Counted from the stretch's first letter, positions 48,124-57,476 are shown. The stretch is DNA of 64,000 nucleotides from VRUE01 sp044867925 (GCA_044867925.1 JBIOVV010000118.1:49490-113489), one strand, 5' to 3'. Notes: generated by a model from the sequence alone, not told the origin. A program made the numbers and translations.

Positions 48124-50727
48124 TTGACTCATCCCGAACCTAATTCGGGCACCCTGACCCTGCCTGGAACGGGCTCGCCACGGCGGCCTGCCGGCGCTGG
48201 ACCCAAGGCGCGCGAAACGCAGAGGGAACGAACCGCCGCAGCCGCAGAACGCGAGCTGCGCAAGACCTATGGCACGTCGAAGCCCAAGACCGAGCCCCCG
48301 TTCGGATTTCGCTTCGAACTGGCCGGGGAGAACGGGCCGCCGGTCGGCGCCGGGCACCTGTTGCCGCGATGCGTCGTCGTCCGCCCCTACATCCGGGAGA
48401 TCTTCGCGCTCGGCATCGCCGCCCGCGGGGGATCCCAGCGAGGTGAGCGGAGCTTTCAGATCCCGGGCTCCAAGCACAGGCCGATCGAGGCCGTCCTCGG
48501 GCTCATCCCGCCCGAGATCATCTATGACCGCGAGGCTTGGCGGGCCCAAAACAAGGGCGCGGACACTCGGGGGGCGAAGCTCCGTAAGGAGCTAGACAAG
48601 CTCGCCTGCAGGCATGACCCGCAGTTCAAGGTCGCCAATCATCCCGCGAACGGCGTGCTTGGCCGAATGGCGGTGGTCCTTACTGCGAGCGGATCCCGGG
48701 GGCTCTTCTGCAAGGTCCTGACGAGGCCCGGCGAGTGGCTCGATGAGGAGAGCCCGGTTCACGCCTGGCACGAGGGCGCGATCCGTCCCGCGGAGCCAAT
48801 CACGGCCGATCAGGCGGTCGCCCTCGCGCACCAGATGCGCAATGACGGCTTTGAGGTCGAGGATCCCGGCTCGATCCTCGACACGCTCGAGGGCCTGGTG
48901 CGCGGCCACCTGGTGGTCCGCACCGTGCCGGGGCTTCCCGGCCTCGCCGACGTAGTCCGTGGTCATGGCGAGGGATGGCCGGCGTCCGAGCTCCGCGAGG
49001 TAGTTGCCGAGGAGGCTCGGCGTGAAGTCGTGCGCTCAAGACAACAGGGCGTTGAGGCTGTGCTCGACGCCGAGGTGGCCGACGTCCTGCGGATGGCAGC
49101 TGCGCGGCCGGCCCTCGACGGCGACATTCTCCCGCCCCAGAGGATTGCCGTTGCTCGGCAGCGGACAACCGAGCGGGGGATGACCAACGCAAGCCAGGTC
49201 GGCACCGGGAAGTCACCGGTGACCCTGATCGCCTGTCGTGGCAAGGCCGCCGAGCTCGAGGAATATCGGCTCTGTCTGGTCGTGCCGAGGGCGATCCGCT
49301 CCGAATGGATCGAGGAACACATCCCGGCCTTCTGGGAGGGGGTCGCGGTCAAGGCGTTCGACGGTGCGCAAATCGCAAACGAGCTGATCTCCTTCGATCG
49401 CGACCTAGGCTCCAGGCCCGGCATCGCGATCGCGACCTTTGAGCAGGTCCGGGGCTCAGTCGAGGCGCTGCGGGTCCTGACCTACGACGACCTGGTGGTC
49501 GACGAGGCCGACTGCTTGGCGAACCCCAACACGCAACTCTCACGTGCACTTTGGCGGCTGCGGGACCGAGCGAAGGTCGCGATTCCCCTGACGGCAACGC
49601 CGCTCGGCAAGAGCCTCGAGGAACTCGACGCGATCGAGGCTTTCGCCCGGAACGACCGGGAGGCGCTTCGGAGGAAGCCGCTTGCTCGTCGGTTCGGGTC
49701 CCTCGACGACATGACCCTGAGGCGCCTGCGCCGTGCGCTCGGGCCGACCCTCGTGCGCGTCACACGCGAGGAGATGAGCGAGTACATGCCCGACGTCGGG
49801 GAGGCCGAACACAAAATCATCGACCCCTCACCGGCAGAGCGGATCCTGATCTCCGCCGCCGAGGACCGGGTCGCCGACCTATTCGGCCAGCTGCGCGACC
49901 AGGTCGAGCGCGCGGCCGCGCTTTCGCCAGAGGACACCGAACTCGCCGAGCTGCGCCGTCGCATGGCTTCGACGCGGGGGCTGCTGCTCTCCGCAACCGA
50001 GATCGCCCTGCTCGCCTCGAGCGACGCCGAGGCTCTTCGGGCCTCGACGGCGATCGCCGCCGGCCTCCTTGAGTCGGAGGGCCTCGTCGAGGAGGTGATC
50101 AGGACCAAGCCCACGAAGCGGACCTGGATAGCCGGAACCCTCGCGGCGGCGGAGGCCGACGAGGAGCAGACGCTGGTCATGTCGGAGTCGGTTGAGCTGC
50201 TGCGCCTGCTCGGCAGGGAGCTTGCCGACCGTCACGGGGTCACGGCCCCTCTATACATCGGGGGTCTCAGCGAACGCGAGGCTCTGAGCCTGCGCCGGGA
50301 TTTCCGTCGCGGGTGCTTCGGGACGCTCCTCGTCAGCCCGGTGGGGGCGAAGGGCCTCAACCTCCCGGCCTCCCTGGTCGTCCACTACGACCTTCCGTGG
50401 ACGTCCCGGAAGTTCGAGCAAAGGACCGGGCGCGCTACCCGGGCGAAGTCCAAATACGACGCGGTCGCCGTCCTCTTGGCCCTGATGCGAAACACGCCGG
50501 AGATCCACCGTGCCGAAGTGCTTATCCCCCGCGCGGCCAGGGCAGACGGCACGCTCAACCGCGGTGAGGACGGCACGGCACGAGTCGGCGAAGGCGGATC
50601 GAGGGAGCTGACCCTGCAGCTCGCGGGTCTGGCCTCCGAGCTCGCATCCAAGGACGACGCCTCGACCAAGATGCGCGTCGCGGCTCGCATCTTCGAGGCG
50701 CGCCAGGCCGCGCTGGCCGCCGCCTAG
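48124..50727 (+). CDS. SNF2-like superfamily 2 helicase with novel N-terminal domain
   Basis: An 867-aa protein from TTG 48124 after CGGAGGAG. The first 320 residues match no known domain. The helicase core follows: LPPQRIAVARQ (Q motif), NASQVGTGKSPVTLIA (Walker A, K363), LVVDEADCL (D460, E461), IPLTATPLG, then a second half with LLVSPVGAKGLNLPASL and WTSRKFEQRTGRATR (motifs V and VI). The ATPase motifs are intact, although Walker A reads Q-V-G-T-G-K-S rather than the usual E-x-G-L-G-K-T. SNF2 proteins translocate on double-stranded DNA. It sits between the annealase/nuclease pair and the MoxR-VWA pair. Confidence 0.87.
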   Translation: MTHPEPNSGTLTLPGTGSPRRPAGAGPKARETQRERTAAAAERELRKTYGTSKPKTEPPFGFRFELAGENGPPVGAGHLLPRCVVVRPYIREIFALGIAARGGSQRGERSFQIPGSKHRPIEAVLGLIPPEIIYDREAWRAQNKGADTRGAKLRKELDKLACRHDPQFKVANHPANGVLGRMAVVLTASGSRGLFCKVLTRPGEWLDEESPVHAWHEGAIRPAEPITADQAVALAHQMRNDGFEVEDPGSILDTLEGLVRGHLVVRTVPGLPGLADVVRGHGEGWPASELREVVAEEARREVVRSRQQGVEAVLDAEVADVLRMAAARPALDGDILPPQRIAVARQRTTERGMTNASQVGTGKSPVTLIACRGKAAELEEYRLCLVVPRAIRSEWIEEHIPAFWEGVAVKAFDGAQIANELISFDRDLGSRPGIAIATFEQVRGSVEALRVLTYDDLVVDEADCLANPNTQLSRALWRLRDRAKVAIPLTATPLGKSLEELDAIEAFARNDREALRRKPLARRFGSLDDMTLRRLRRALGPTLVRVTREEMSEYMPDVGEAEHKIIDPSPAERILISAAEDRVADLFGQLRDQVERAAALSPEDTELAELRRRMASTRGLLLSATEIALLASSDAEALRASTAIAAGLLESEGLVEEVIRTKPTKRTWIAGTLAAAEADEEQTLVMSESVELLRLLGRELADRHGVTAPLYIGGLSEREALSLRRDFRRGCFGTLLVSPVGAKGLNLPASLVVHYDLPWTSRKFEQRTGRATRAKSKYDAVAVLLALMRNTPEIHRAEVLIPRAARADGTLNRGEDGTARVGEGGSRELTLQLAGLASELASKDDASTKMRVAARIFEARQAALAAA

Positions 50728-50830
50728 TACCCGATCCCAGAGCCACTCGCGCTCCGCTTGACGGCGGGGCGACGCCTGCACACCGACAGCTTCGTGTGCC
50801 AGGAGCAGCACCCTAAGAAAGGGGCACTTC

Positions 50831-51781
50831 TTGCCTACTGCAACCCGAAGTTCCAACGGAGGCGTCAACGCTCTCCGCGATATCGCCGCGGACGCCTCCG
50901 GCGTCGACATCAGCGGTGACACCCTCGAGGGAAAAACCGGAACCACCCACAAGACGATCCCGGTCGGAAACGGACATGAGTACATCGTCCGGCAGATTTG
51001 CGGAATCGACGACGTCGAGTTCGTCCGCAAGGCCGTCGAAGCGGAGCTCGTCGTCTGTCTCTACGGCCCCCCCGGCACCGGGAAGACGACGATGGTCGAA
51101 GCAGCACTTGGGGCCGACCGAGTGATCACACAGGAGTTCAGCGAGGGCACCCAGGTCGAGGACCTTGTCGGAACCTTCTTTCCCTCTCCTGATTCCGGCT
51201 GGGAGTGGGGCGATGGCTCGCTGACGCGGGCGCTCCGCGAGAAAAAGGTGTGGTTCGGAGACGATGTCACCAACGGCGATCCCAAGGTTCACAGCCGCGT
51301 CTTCCCTGCTCTTGATTCGCGTCGTCGGCTGACGCTCAACGAGCGCGGCGGCGAAGTGGTCGAGGCCGGCAAGGGGTTCGGCGCAGTCGTCGCCTACAAC
51401 CCGAACCTGCCCGGCACGACCTTCTCCGAGGCACTGGCCTCGCGTTGCGCGATCCATGTCTACGTCGGGTTCGATCCGAGGACCGCCCGCCGGCTCGGCG
51501 TCGACGCCGACATCGTCACGGCCGCCAAGACCATGAACGAAGCGTTCCAGGCGGCAGATCCGCTGGCCTCGCTCGGGGACGAGGTCAGCGACGTCACGAC
51601 CTGGGCCCCCCAGCTTCGCGAGCTCCTCGCGTTCAAGCGAATCGAAGAGATCTTCGGCCGCTACACGGCCGCCTGCAACCTGCTCGGTATCTGTCCGCCG
51701 GAGTCCCGGCCTGCGTTGCACGAGAAGTTGAAGGGCTACGTCTCCGGGGGCGTCGCGCTGAACGTTCTTCGGGTGGAGTAG
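50831..51781 (+). CDS. MoxR/CbbQ-like AAA+ ATPase
   Basis: A 316-aa protein from TTG 50831. Walker A GPPGTGKT (79-86), a hairpin with EGTQVEDLVGTF, Walker-B-like VWFGDDVTNG, sensor VVAYNPNLPG and ASRCAIHVYV, as in the NirQ/CbbQ group. The second acid of Walker B is Asp rather than Glu. Such ATPases work with VWA proteins to load metals or remodel partner complexes. The VWA gene follows after 2 bp. Confidence 0.87.
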   Translation: MPTATRSSNGGVNALRDIAADASGVDISGDTLEGKTGTTHKTIPVGNGHEYIVRQICGIDDVEFVRKAVEAELVVCLYGPPGTGKTTMVEAALGADRVITQEFSEGTQVEDLVGTFFPSPDSGWEWGDGSLTRALREKKVWFGDDVTNGDPKVHSRVFPALDSRRRLTLNERGGEVVEAGKGFGAVVAYNPNLPGTTFSEALASRCAIHVYVGFDPRTARRLGVDADIVTAAKTMNEAFQAADPLASLGDEVSDVTTWAPQLRELLAFKRIEEIFGRYTAACNLLGICPPESRPALHEKLKGYVSGGVALNVLRVE

Positions 51782-51783
51782 CC

Positions 51784-53493
51784 ATGGCACGCTGGAAAAA
51801 CGCATTCCGCCGGCTCCCGGCGGAGCAGGTGCAGCCCGACGCAGTCGGGAGAAGCTGGGGTCTGGCCAGCGCCGTCCTGACGAAGGCGGCACTCGGAATC
51901 GCACCGAGCGTGCTGGTGAAGTGCTTTCCGCGCGCCTCGGCGCCGGCGGCCGGCCTGATCAACATGGAGAGCCGGAACATCCTGGTCGACGGCGACTTGT
52001 TCGGTTGCGATCCCGCCGACATTCCTGATCCTCCGAATCGCAATCAGCTCAAGCAGCTAATGGTCGTCCTGGGGGTGACGTTCCATGAGTGCGGACACGG
52101 AAACCACACTCCGTCCCCGGCCGAATACGAAACCGTGCCGAAGGAGTTGCTCTCCGACGCCCAGACGCTCGAGGAGGCGCGGATGGAGGCGCGGGCCAAC
52201 GATTCCCACCCGCGCTGCACGACCTACCTACGAGCTGCCGTCGCCAAGGTCCTGCTCGAGCACGCTCCCGGGCAGCCGTCTGAGCCGCTGACCCGTGCTC
52301 AGGCGGTGAGGCAGGCGGCGCTGGTCCTTGGCCGCGTTCCGGCCGGAACGTTGCTGGAGAGTGAAGTCGCGGCTGCCGAAGCAGAGTTTGCCCAGGTCCT
52401 CGGCGACGAGGACCTGGGCAGGGTGAAGGACATCGTCGCGGAGGTCTGCAGGGCCGCCGACGAGGACGCGATCCCCGCGCTGATCGACGGGGCCCGCAAG
52501 CTCGCCGAGATCGAGCCGCTTCCCCCCGAGGAGGGCAGCGGCGCCGGATCGGCGGGTTCGGCTTCCGGAGGCATCAGCTGGAGCGACCTCGAAGAAATCC
52601 TCGAGGCCAGCGCTGACGCTTGGCGCGAGTCCCAAGTCGACGGTGAGGGCGAAGACGACGATCTCGCGGACGATCTCCGCAGGCTCGCGCGATCGCTCGC
52701 CAAGGGCGAAGCCGTACCGAGCAAAGGCGGCGGCCTCTATGGCGGGATCGGCCTCTCGGGCCCCGAAATCCCACCGACCGGGGGGCGTCCACCGGTTCCG
52801 GTCGAGTTGATCGCCGTCTCCAGGCTCGCGACGGCGCTCCGGCGGGCGCGGACCAAGCGTTTGATCCGCGAGGGGAAGGTGGCGCCGCCTGGCCGGTTCT
52901 CCGGTCGGGGGGCCATGCGGCAGGCCTCCGAGCTCGAGCGCGGCGCCCCGGTTCGCGGTCTCGCATTCCGGACGCAGCGGACGGTGGTCCAGGAGCTTTG
53001 GCACCCCGTCGTCGGGATCGTCGCGGACGTCTCGCTCTCCGTCGATCCCTACCGGGGCGCCATTGCCTCGGTCCTCTGGGTCGTTCATACCGCAATCGAG
53101 GAAGTCGACGGCAGCGCCGGCGCGTCGCTCTTCTCAACCGAAGCGAAGCTCCTTTGTCCCCCCGGGCGACGGCTGACTCAGGTGCCGGTCGTCACGACGG
53201 CCCTAGGGACGACTGCGGCCGGCGAGGCGATCGACGTCCTCCGGGAGGCGCTGCCGCTTGGTGACCGCCGGCGCCCCCGCCTGGTGGTGATGATCGGCGA
53301 CGGCCTCTGGCACGCGTCCGATGGGGAGCAGGAGATCTCCGAACTACAGGCGTCGGGGTGTGGAGTCATCTCGGTGGGGATCGACGGTGAGCCGGTCCCA
53401 CACGGCGAGGACCGCGTAATAGCGGTCAGCGAACCACTTGAGATTGCCGCGGTTATCGGCCGTGCGTGCGTGGACGTGATCACCGCCCGCTGA
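51784..53493 (+). CDS. VWA protein with N-terminal zinc-metallopeptidase motif
   Basis: A 569-aa protein from ATG 51784. Residues 93-110 include GVTFHECGHGNHT, an H-E-x-x-H zincin motif (H101, E102, H105). A long acidic helical middle (about 180-330) precedes a C-terminal VWA domain with the metal site D-x-S-x-S (D415, S417, S419 in VADVSLSV), a threonine in the second loop and VVMIGDG. Peptidase-plus-VWA proteins paired with MoxR ATPases occur in bacteria and phages. It may process or remodel an element protein; the substrate is unknown. Confidence 0.85.
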   Translation: MARWKNAFRRLPAEQVQPDAVGRSWGLASAVLTKAALGIAPSVLVKCFPRASAPAAGLINMESRNILVDGDLFGCDPADIPDPPNRNQLKQLMVVLGVTFHECGHGNHTPSPAEYETVPKELLSDAQTLEEARMEARANDSHPRCTTYLRAAVAKVLLEHAPGQPSEPLTRAQAVRQAALVLGRVPAGTLLESEVAAAEAEFAQVLGDEDLGRVKDIVAEVCRAADEDAIPALIDGARKLAEIEPLPPEEGSGAGSAGSASGGISWSDLEEILEASADAWRESQVDGEGEDDDLADDLRRLARSLAKGEAVPSKGGGLYGGIGLSGPEIPPTGGRPPVPVELIAVSRLATALRRARTKRLIREGKVAPPGRFSGRGAMRQASELERGAPVRGLAFRTQRTVVQELWHPVVGIVADVSLSVDPYRGAIASVLWVVHTAIEEVDGSAGASLFSTEAKLLCPPGRRLTQVPVVTTALGTTAAGEAIDVLREALPLGDRRRPRLVVMIGDGLWHASDGEQEISELQASGCGVISVGIDGEPVPHGEDRVIAVSEPLEIAAVIGRACVDVITAR

Positions 53494-53505
53494 GGGGTGA
53501 TCACG
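53475..53505 (+). promoter_or_regulatory. Pair of GTGATCAC palindromes before the ParB-like gene
   Basis: GTGATCAC occurs at 53476-53483 and 53497-53504, exactly 21 bp apart, and the flanks extend into a perfect 10-bp inverted repeat (CGTGATCACC and GGTGATCACG). The TGA of the VWA gene lies in the loop. This could be an operator of the ParB-like protein or a hairpin in the mRNA. Confidence 0.55.
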
Positions 53506-53533
53506 CCGCGAAGTGAACGAAAGGAAGGCGTTG

Positions 53534-55300
53534 ATGGCGCCAGCAACTACGAAAAGCGAACCCCCGAGTCACCTCGAGGGGCAGAAGCAGATCCAGGAGG
53601 GCCTCGGCGAGCGGTTGCGTCCGCTTGTCTATATCCCTCTCGACCAGATCAAGCTGGGGCACAACCCACGCGAGAAGGCCGAGGAGGGAGCGCTCGAAGC
53701 CCTCACTGCCTCGGCGCGACGCCTGGGGATCTTCAAGACGGTCCTCGTTCGTCGCCTCGGCGAGGAGGAATACGAACTGCGGGCCGGCGCCCGTCGCTAC
53801 GAGGCCTCGCGGCGAGCAGGGCGCCCCGTCATCCCGGCGATGGTGATCGAGCCGGACGAGGAGATCGATGAGGTGACCCTGAGGGCGATGGCGATCCTCG
53901 AGAACACCCAACACGTCAAGCTGACTCCGCTCGAGGAGGCAAAGCAGATCGGCGAGCTGATCTCTGTGTGCGGAATGACCCTCGAGGGCGCCGCCGACCT
54001 GCTCTGCATGACGGTCGACATGGCCGAAGAACGGTTCGCGCTCCTGAAGCTCCCCGAGCGCGTCAGGATGGGGGTTGTCAACCGCGAGCTCACGCTGCGC
54101 AACGCGATGGTCCTCGCCCCGATCGCGGCGAAGTCCCCGGGTGTGGCCGATGCGCTCGCCGAGCGAGTCTCCAGCGGGGCCCAACCGGGCCGCGCGCTCA
54201 ACAGCGATCCGGCTGCGGCGCTCCGTCGTCTCGCGGATGAGGAGACTCAACCACCCGGGGCGTTCATCATCCCGTTCGGCGCTCACGACTCCATCAATCT
54301 CGACGAGGTCGTGAAGCGCATCCGAGACGCGGCGGCCAGCAAGCTCATCCCCGAGAGCAAGCGCAAGGAAGTCGAGGCCGCTTTGAAAGGGGTCGACGAC
54401 GCGCTCGATGGAATCCCGCATGACGTTCGTACGGCGGTGGTCGAGGAGGTCGACGCCGACCGGGCTCGGGCATACGACGGCCTGATCGAGTACCGCGAGG
54501 GCGCCTTTCGCCGCTCGGGCGTCCTGGTTGACCCCGTCTTTGCCGCCGATTGGGCAAAGGAGGCGGCCGAACGCCTCGGCGGCGCTGATGTCGAGAACGA
54601 AGGTGCGGGATCGGAGTTGCCGGCGGACCGCGAGGATCCCGAGGAGGCCCGGGAACGACGCAAAGCTGAGCAGCTGGCCGCCGGGAGCGCAAACGCCCAC
54701 ATGGATCGTGAGGTGATCAGCAGGTTCGACTTCCAGAGGGAGGTTCCCCTCGAGCAGGCGCAGGTGATCGCAGCCTTGTTCCTGGAGATGCTCGGCCGTG
54801 ACATCTCTGTCGGCCACAGGGTCATCCGCGAGGGGTGGATGAAACGAGACATGAGGCCCTACCGGGGCGGGACTCGGATCGTCGAGGAGTACCCCACCGT
54901 CGACGAGGCGCCCGCGCTCCTGGAGGAGGAGTGGCGGACGGCTACGACTGGTGCCGCTCTGATTGGGCGCATATTCGGGGCGATCGCGTCCGCGGTCCTC
55001 TCCGACCAGCGGGTTCTCGGTTCGGCCGCGCGCCCGAACCTCGAACTCCCCTACGGTCTCGGCCGCGAGCAGCAGCTACAGGGTCTCGCGTCGGGGGCGC
55101 TGTGGCGGGAGGCCGAGATCTGCCTGCCCGAGGAGCGTGCTCGTGAACTTGAGCATCTCTTCCGCTCTCCGGACGAGGGGTCAGAGCCTCGCCGAGACCG
55201 ACTGGCCCCCAGCAACGAGGGGGCAACGGCGGCCGTTCTCGAGCTACTCCCGGATGAGACGGACGACTCCGGCGACTCACTCGACGCCGAAGCGGCCTGA
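53534..55300 (+). CDS. ParB/Spo0J-like partition protein
   Basis: A 588-aa protein from ATG 53534 with AAAGGAAGG (53519-53527). The ParB N-terminal (CTP/nuclease) fold is clear: IPLDQIKLGHNPREKA, LEALTASARRLGIFKTVLVR, then ELRAGARRYEASRRAG (GxRR motif, with Ala for Glu) and AILENTQHVKLTPLEEAKQ. A central helix-turn-helix part (about 140-195) follows. The C-terminal 350 residues are unlike normal ParB and contain acidic and helical regions. No ParA is seen in this window. It likely helps segregate or regulate the element. Confidence 0.85.
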   Translation: MAPATTKSEPPSHLEGQKQIQEGLGERLRPLVYIPLDQIKLGHNPREKAEEGALEALTASARRLGIFKTVLVRRLGEEEYELRAGARRYEASRRAGRPVIPAMVIEPDEEIDEVTLRAMAILENTQHVKLTPLEEAKQIGELISVCGMTLEGAADLLCMTVDMAEERFALLKLPERVRMGVVNRELTLRNAMVLAPIAAKSPGVADALAERVSSGAQPGRALNSDPAAALRRLADEETQPPGAFIIPFGAHDSINLDEVVKRIRDAAASKLIPESKRKEVEAALKGVDDALDGIPHDVRTAVVEEVDADRARAYDGLIEYREGAFRRSGVLVDPVFAADWAKEAAERLGGADVENEGAGSELPADREDPEEARERRKAEQLAAGSANAHMDREVISRFDFQREVPLEQAQVIAALFLEMLGRDISVGHRVIREGWMKRDMRPYRGGTRIVEEYPTVDEAPALLEEEWRTATTGAALIGRIFGAIASAVLSDQRVLGSAARPNLELPYGLGREQQLQGLASGALWREAEICLPEERARELEHLFRSPDEGSEPRRDRLAPSNEGATAAVLELLPDETDDSGDSLDAEAA

Positions 55301-55384
55301 GATGGCAGGTCGAAGGAAGCGCGAGAGGCCAGCCGTCGCCAGCGAAGCGGCGCCGCACTCAAGACGAAGAGGAGGTTCACGATC

Positions 55385-55588
55385 ATGACTAGCCTGCCCC
55401 GCGCAACCTGCCCTGTATGTGGCGGCGACATCGCGCTGCGGAGGGGGGGCTTGCTACGCGAGCATCCTGACCACCGGCACAGTCTCTACGGCACCGGCCG
55501 CGGTGATGAGGTCCCGAAATGCCCGTCTTCGGGCAAGCCCGTCGACTGGACAGGGGCAGCCGAGGCTCGGCAAAGGAGGGTTGATTGA
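55385..55588 (+). CDS. Small zinc-ribbon protein
   Basis: A 67-aa protein from ATG 55385 with ATCPVCGGD (C-x2-C), His residues (EHPDHRH) and KCPSSGKPV near the end, so a zinc site formed by three Cys and one His is likely. AAGAGGAGG (55367-55375) precedes it. The stop overlaps the start region of the next gene. No family recognised. Confidence 0.6.
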   Translation: MTSLPRATCPVCGGDIALRRGGLLREHPDHRHSLYGTGRGDEVPKCPSSGKPVDWTGAAEARQRRVD

Positions 55589-56052
55589 TGGCCGGCGGGG
55601 ATCCGCAGATCGCAGTTCTCTACACACCCGCTGGGCTTGCTGACGGCGAGGAGGCCGGCGAGGAGCTCGACCGCATCTCGAAAGACCGCGCTGCAGGTCG
55701 TGGGCTCAGCAAGGAAATGCTCAAGGAGCTCCGCGCCTCCGGCTGGCTTCGCCAGGCCCGCTGGCGGCGCGGTGGTTACTTCACAACGAACGGGCTCCGC
55801 GCCACCACCGGCAACCCGGACCTGGTCCTACTCAATGTACCCAGCGCGTTCGCGCCCTGGGCACTGCAGCTACTGAACCATGTCGCGGACTATCTCTTGG
55901 AGACCGGGGTCCAACTGGAACCTGGCGAGGTCTTCGCCTTCTCGGATCCCAAGTTCCCCGACATGGCCGTGGCGTTTGACCTGGTCGAGCCGGGCGATCT
56001 GCAGCTGCCCGAGTTCGCGCATCCGATGCTCATCGTGGTGCCCCTGCCATAG
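55588..56052 (+). CDS. DUF4262-like protein (tentative)
   Basis: A 154-aa protein from ATG 55588, or from the TTG one codon upstream. The segment FTTNGLRATTGNPDLVLLN, then WALQLLNHVADYL and EPGEVFAFSDPKFPD, recalls DUF4262 (a T-x-G-L start, P-[ED]-L strand, LLN helix). The match is weak, so the name is tentative. The first 60 residues are charged and helical. Function unknown. Confidence 0.5.
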   Translation: MAGGDPQIAVLYTPAGLADGEEAGEELDRISKDRAAGRGLSKEMLKELRASGWLRQARWRRGGYFTTNGLRATTGNPDLVLLNVPSAFAPWALQLLNHVADYLLETGVQLEPGEVFAFSDPKFPDMAVAFDLVEPGDLQLPEFAHPMLIVVPLP

Positions 56053-56167
56053 GTCGCCTACGGGTCATCCCTGGCAGTCGTCAGGGCCGCGGGAAGGGGC
56101 TCCCCTTTCCCGATCTCGCCCGCAAGGCCCTTCGAGCCCGCGGGCGATCAGAGATTGGAGCTTGTCC
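56053..56167 (+). repeat. GC-rich hairpin gap
   Basis: No gene seen. GGGAAGGGG (56091-56099 region) pairs with CCCCTTTCCC across a short loop, and GCCCGC/GCGGGC (about 56118-56146) pairs further on. No U-tract. A weak ribosome binding site (TTGGAG, 56155-56160) precedes the next start. Confidence 0.4.
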
Positions 56168-56722
56168 ATGAGTCAGAACACAAAGATCTACGAGCTTGCC
56201 TGCGATTCGCTGGCCAGCAAAAGAGAAGGGTGGGTAGTTCACCCACAGCCGATTGGGGACGAGGTCGTCGTTTGTGCGGTCGACCGCGGGAAGGACGATC
56301 CCGATTCTGCCTACGCCTGGATCAGCCAGTCCGAGAGGTCCGATTCCCCTTTCTTGGTCTGGATCTTTCGTCCCGAGGACGATGGTGAGCCACTGTCCAC
56401 CGCGGCGGTCTCGGAGGCGGCCCTCGAGGAGCACGTCTTCAGCCAGCTGGCCCATGCGGAGCGTGGTCGCCTGCCCGAGGTTGCGGGAGAGATGGCGCTC
56501 GACGGACGACGCTCTCACTTTCGTCGGGACGAGGATCGCGACAGGTCGAACGCGCTCCAACAGATCCGTGAAGTTGCCCAGTTCCCAGTGGGTGCCAGCC
56601 TGACTGTTGTTGGAGATCAGCTCCGGTGGGCCAAGGCAAAACTGGAGCGCATCGCCAACATCGCCGAGGCGGGAGAGCCCGACGAGGATTGGCCCGGGCC
56701 CGACCGCGGGGCGACACGATGA
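56168..56722 (+). CDS. Unknown soluble protein
   Basis: A 184-aa protein from ATG 56168; the frame is open upstream but without a ribosome binding site. Strand-rich first half (GWVVHPQPIGDEVVVCAVD) and helical acidic second half (ALEEHVFSQLAHAERGRLPE). Its TGA overlaps the next ATG (ATGA). No family recognised. Confidence 0.55.
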   Translation: MSQNTKIYELACDSLASKREGWVVHPQPIGDEVVVCAVDRGKDDPDSAYAWISQSERSDSPFLVWIFRPEDDGEPLSTAAVSEAALEEHVFSQLAHAERGRLPEVAGEMALDGRRSHFRRDEDRDRSNALQQIREVAQFPVGASLTVVGDQLRWAKAKLERIANIAEAGEPDEDWPGPDRGATR

Positions 56723-57342
56723 TCACCGAGGGAAAAGTCCTTACGCACTCGGATCAAGGGCCTGGCCTCAAAGTGACTTTGAACGCCGGCGATCTGCCTC
56801 CCTACTGGGCGGGCAGAGTCAAGGCGATCGTCATGCAGGACATAGCTGACAGGCGCTGGCCCGAGGACGGAGAGGAGCTCCCGGGCCTTGTGGAGATAAC
56901 CCTCAAGAGCGACGGGGAGGATGGCGACCTCAGCGAACACGAGATCGCGAGGTGGGTGGTAGAACTGCTCGCCGACGCCGGCGAGATCCGACAGCATGGC
57001 TCGGCGACGACCGAGGGGGCACGTGCGCGCGCCTCGGGGCGACTCTTGGTCGAGGCCGTCGCCAGGCACGCACACAAAGGGCGACTGGCGACGACCACGC
57101 CCACGCCGGTCAAGTGCCCGAACTGCGATCGCGAGTTGTCGATCGCCAATCGTTGCGAGCACATAAGCAGCGGGTGCCTCCTGGGCGTATTCGAGGGTGT
57201 CCTTGCCGACCGCGGATACGAGCCTGAGCAGCTTGACTTGTCGAAGGTCGACTCGGATGCGTTGTGGGGTCGGTTCGGCGGCAAGGCCGTCGATTGGGTG
57301 GCCGAACAGATGGGTCTTACCCCCTACCCGGAAGAACCGTAG
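56719..57342 (+). CDS. Unknown protein with C-terminal zinc ribbon
   Basis: A 207-aa protein from ATG 56719. First half: strands (GPGLKVTLNAGDLPPYWAGR) and a helical part (SEHEIARWVVELLADAG). Near residue 133 there is VKCPNCDRELSIANRC, then SSGC, a four-cysteine ribbon. No family recognised; nucleic-acid binding is possible. Confidence 0.55.
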   Translation: MITEGKVLTHSDQGPGLKVTLNAGDLPPYWAGRVKAIVMQDIADRRWPEDGEELPGLVEITLKSDGEDGDLSEHEIARWVVELLADAGEIRQHGSATTEGARARASGRLLVEAVARHAHKGRLATTTPTPVKCPNCDRELSIANRCEHISSGCLLGVFEGVLADRGYEPEQLDLSKVDSDALWGRFGGKAVDWVAEQMGLTPYPEEP

Positions 57343-57430
57343 GCGATCTCCCATCAGTCCTGGTCCTCGACATAGGGACTAGTGACCCGCGCTCCGCCGG
57401 CCTGAGTCAATGGACCGGTCGGAGCGTCTC

Positions 57431-57476
57431 CCCGGCAACCGCCGGGAGCCGCGGGGCTGCGCCGTTGGGCGCCCCC
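57431..57476 (+). repeat. Two hairpins upstream of an operon gene
   Basis: CCCGGC (57431-57436), AACC, GCCGGG (57441-57446) form a perfect stem; a second weaker stem pairs GGGGC (57453-57457) with GCCCC (about 57471-57475). AAGGGAGGG (57487-57494) then precedes ATG 57499. The gap (57343-57498) has no gene. Confidence 0.5.

Noticed and set aside
53501..54817. Antisense open frame of 438 codons under the ParB-like gene
   Set aside because: The plus-strand ParB motifs are clear; the antisense frame shows no domain.
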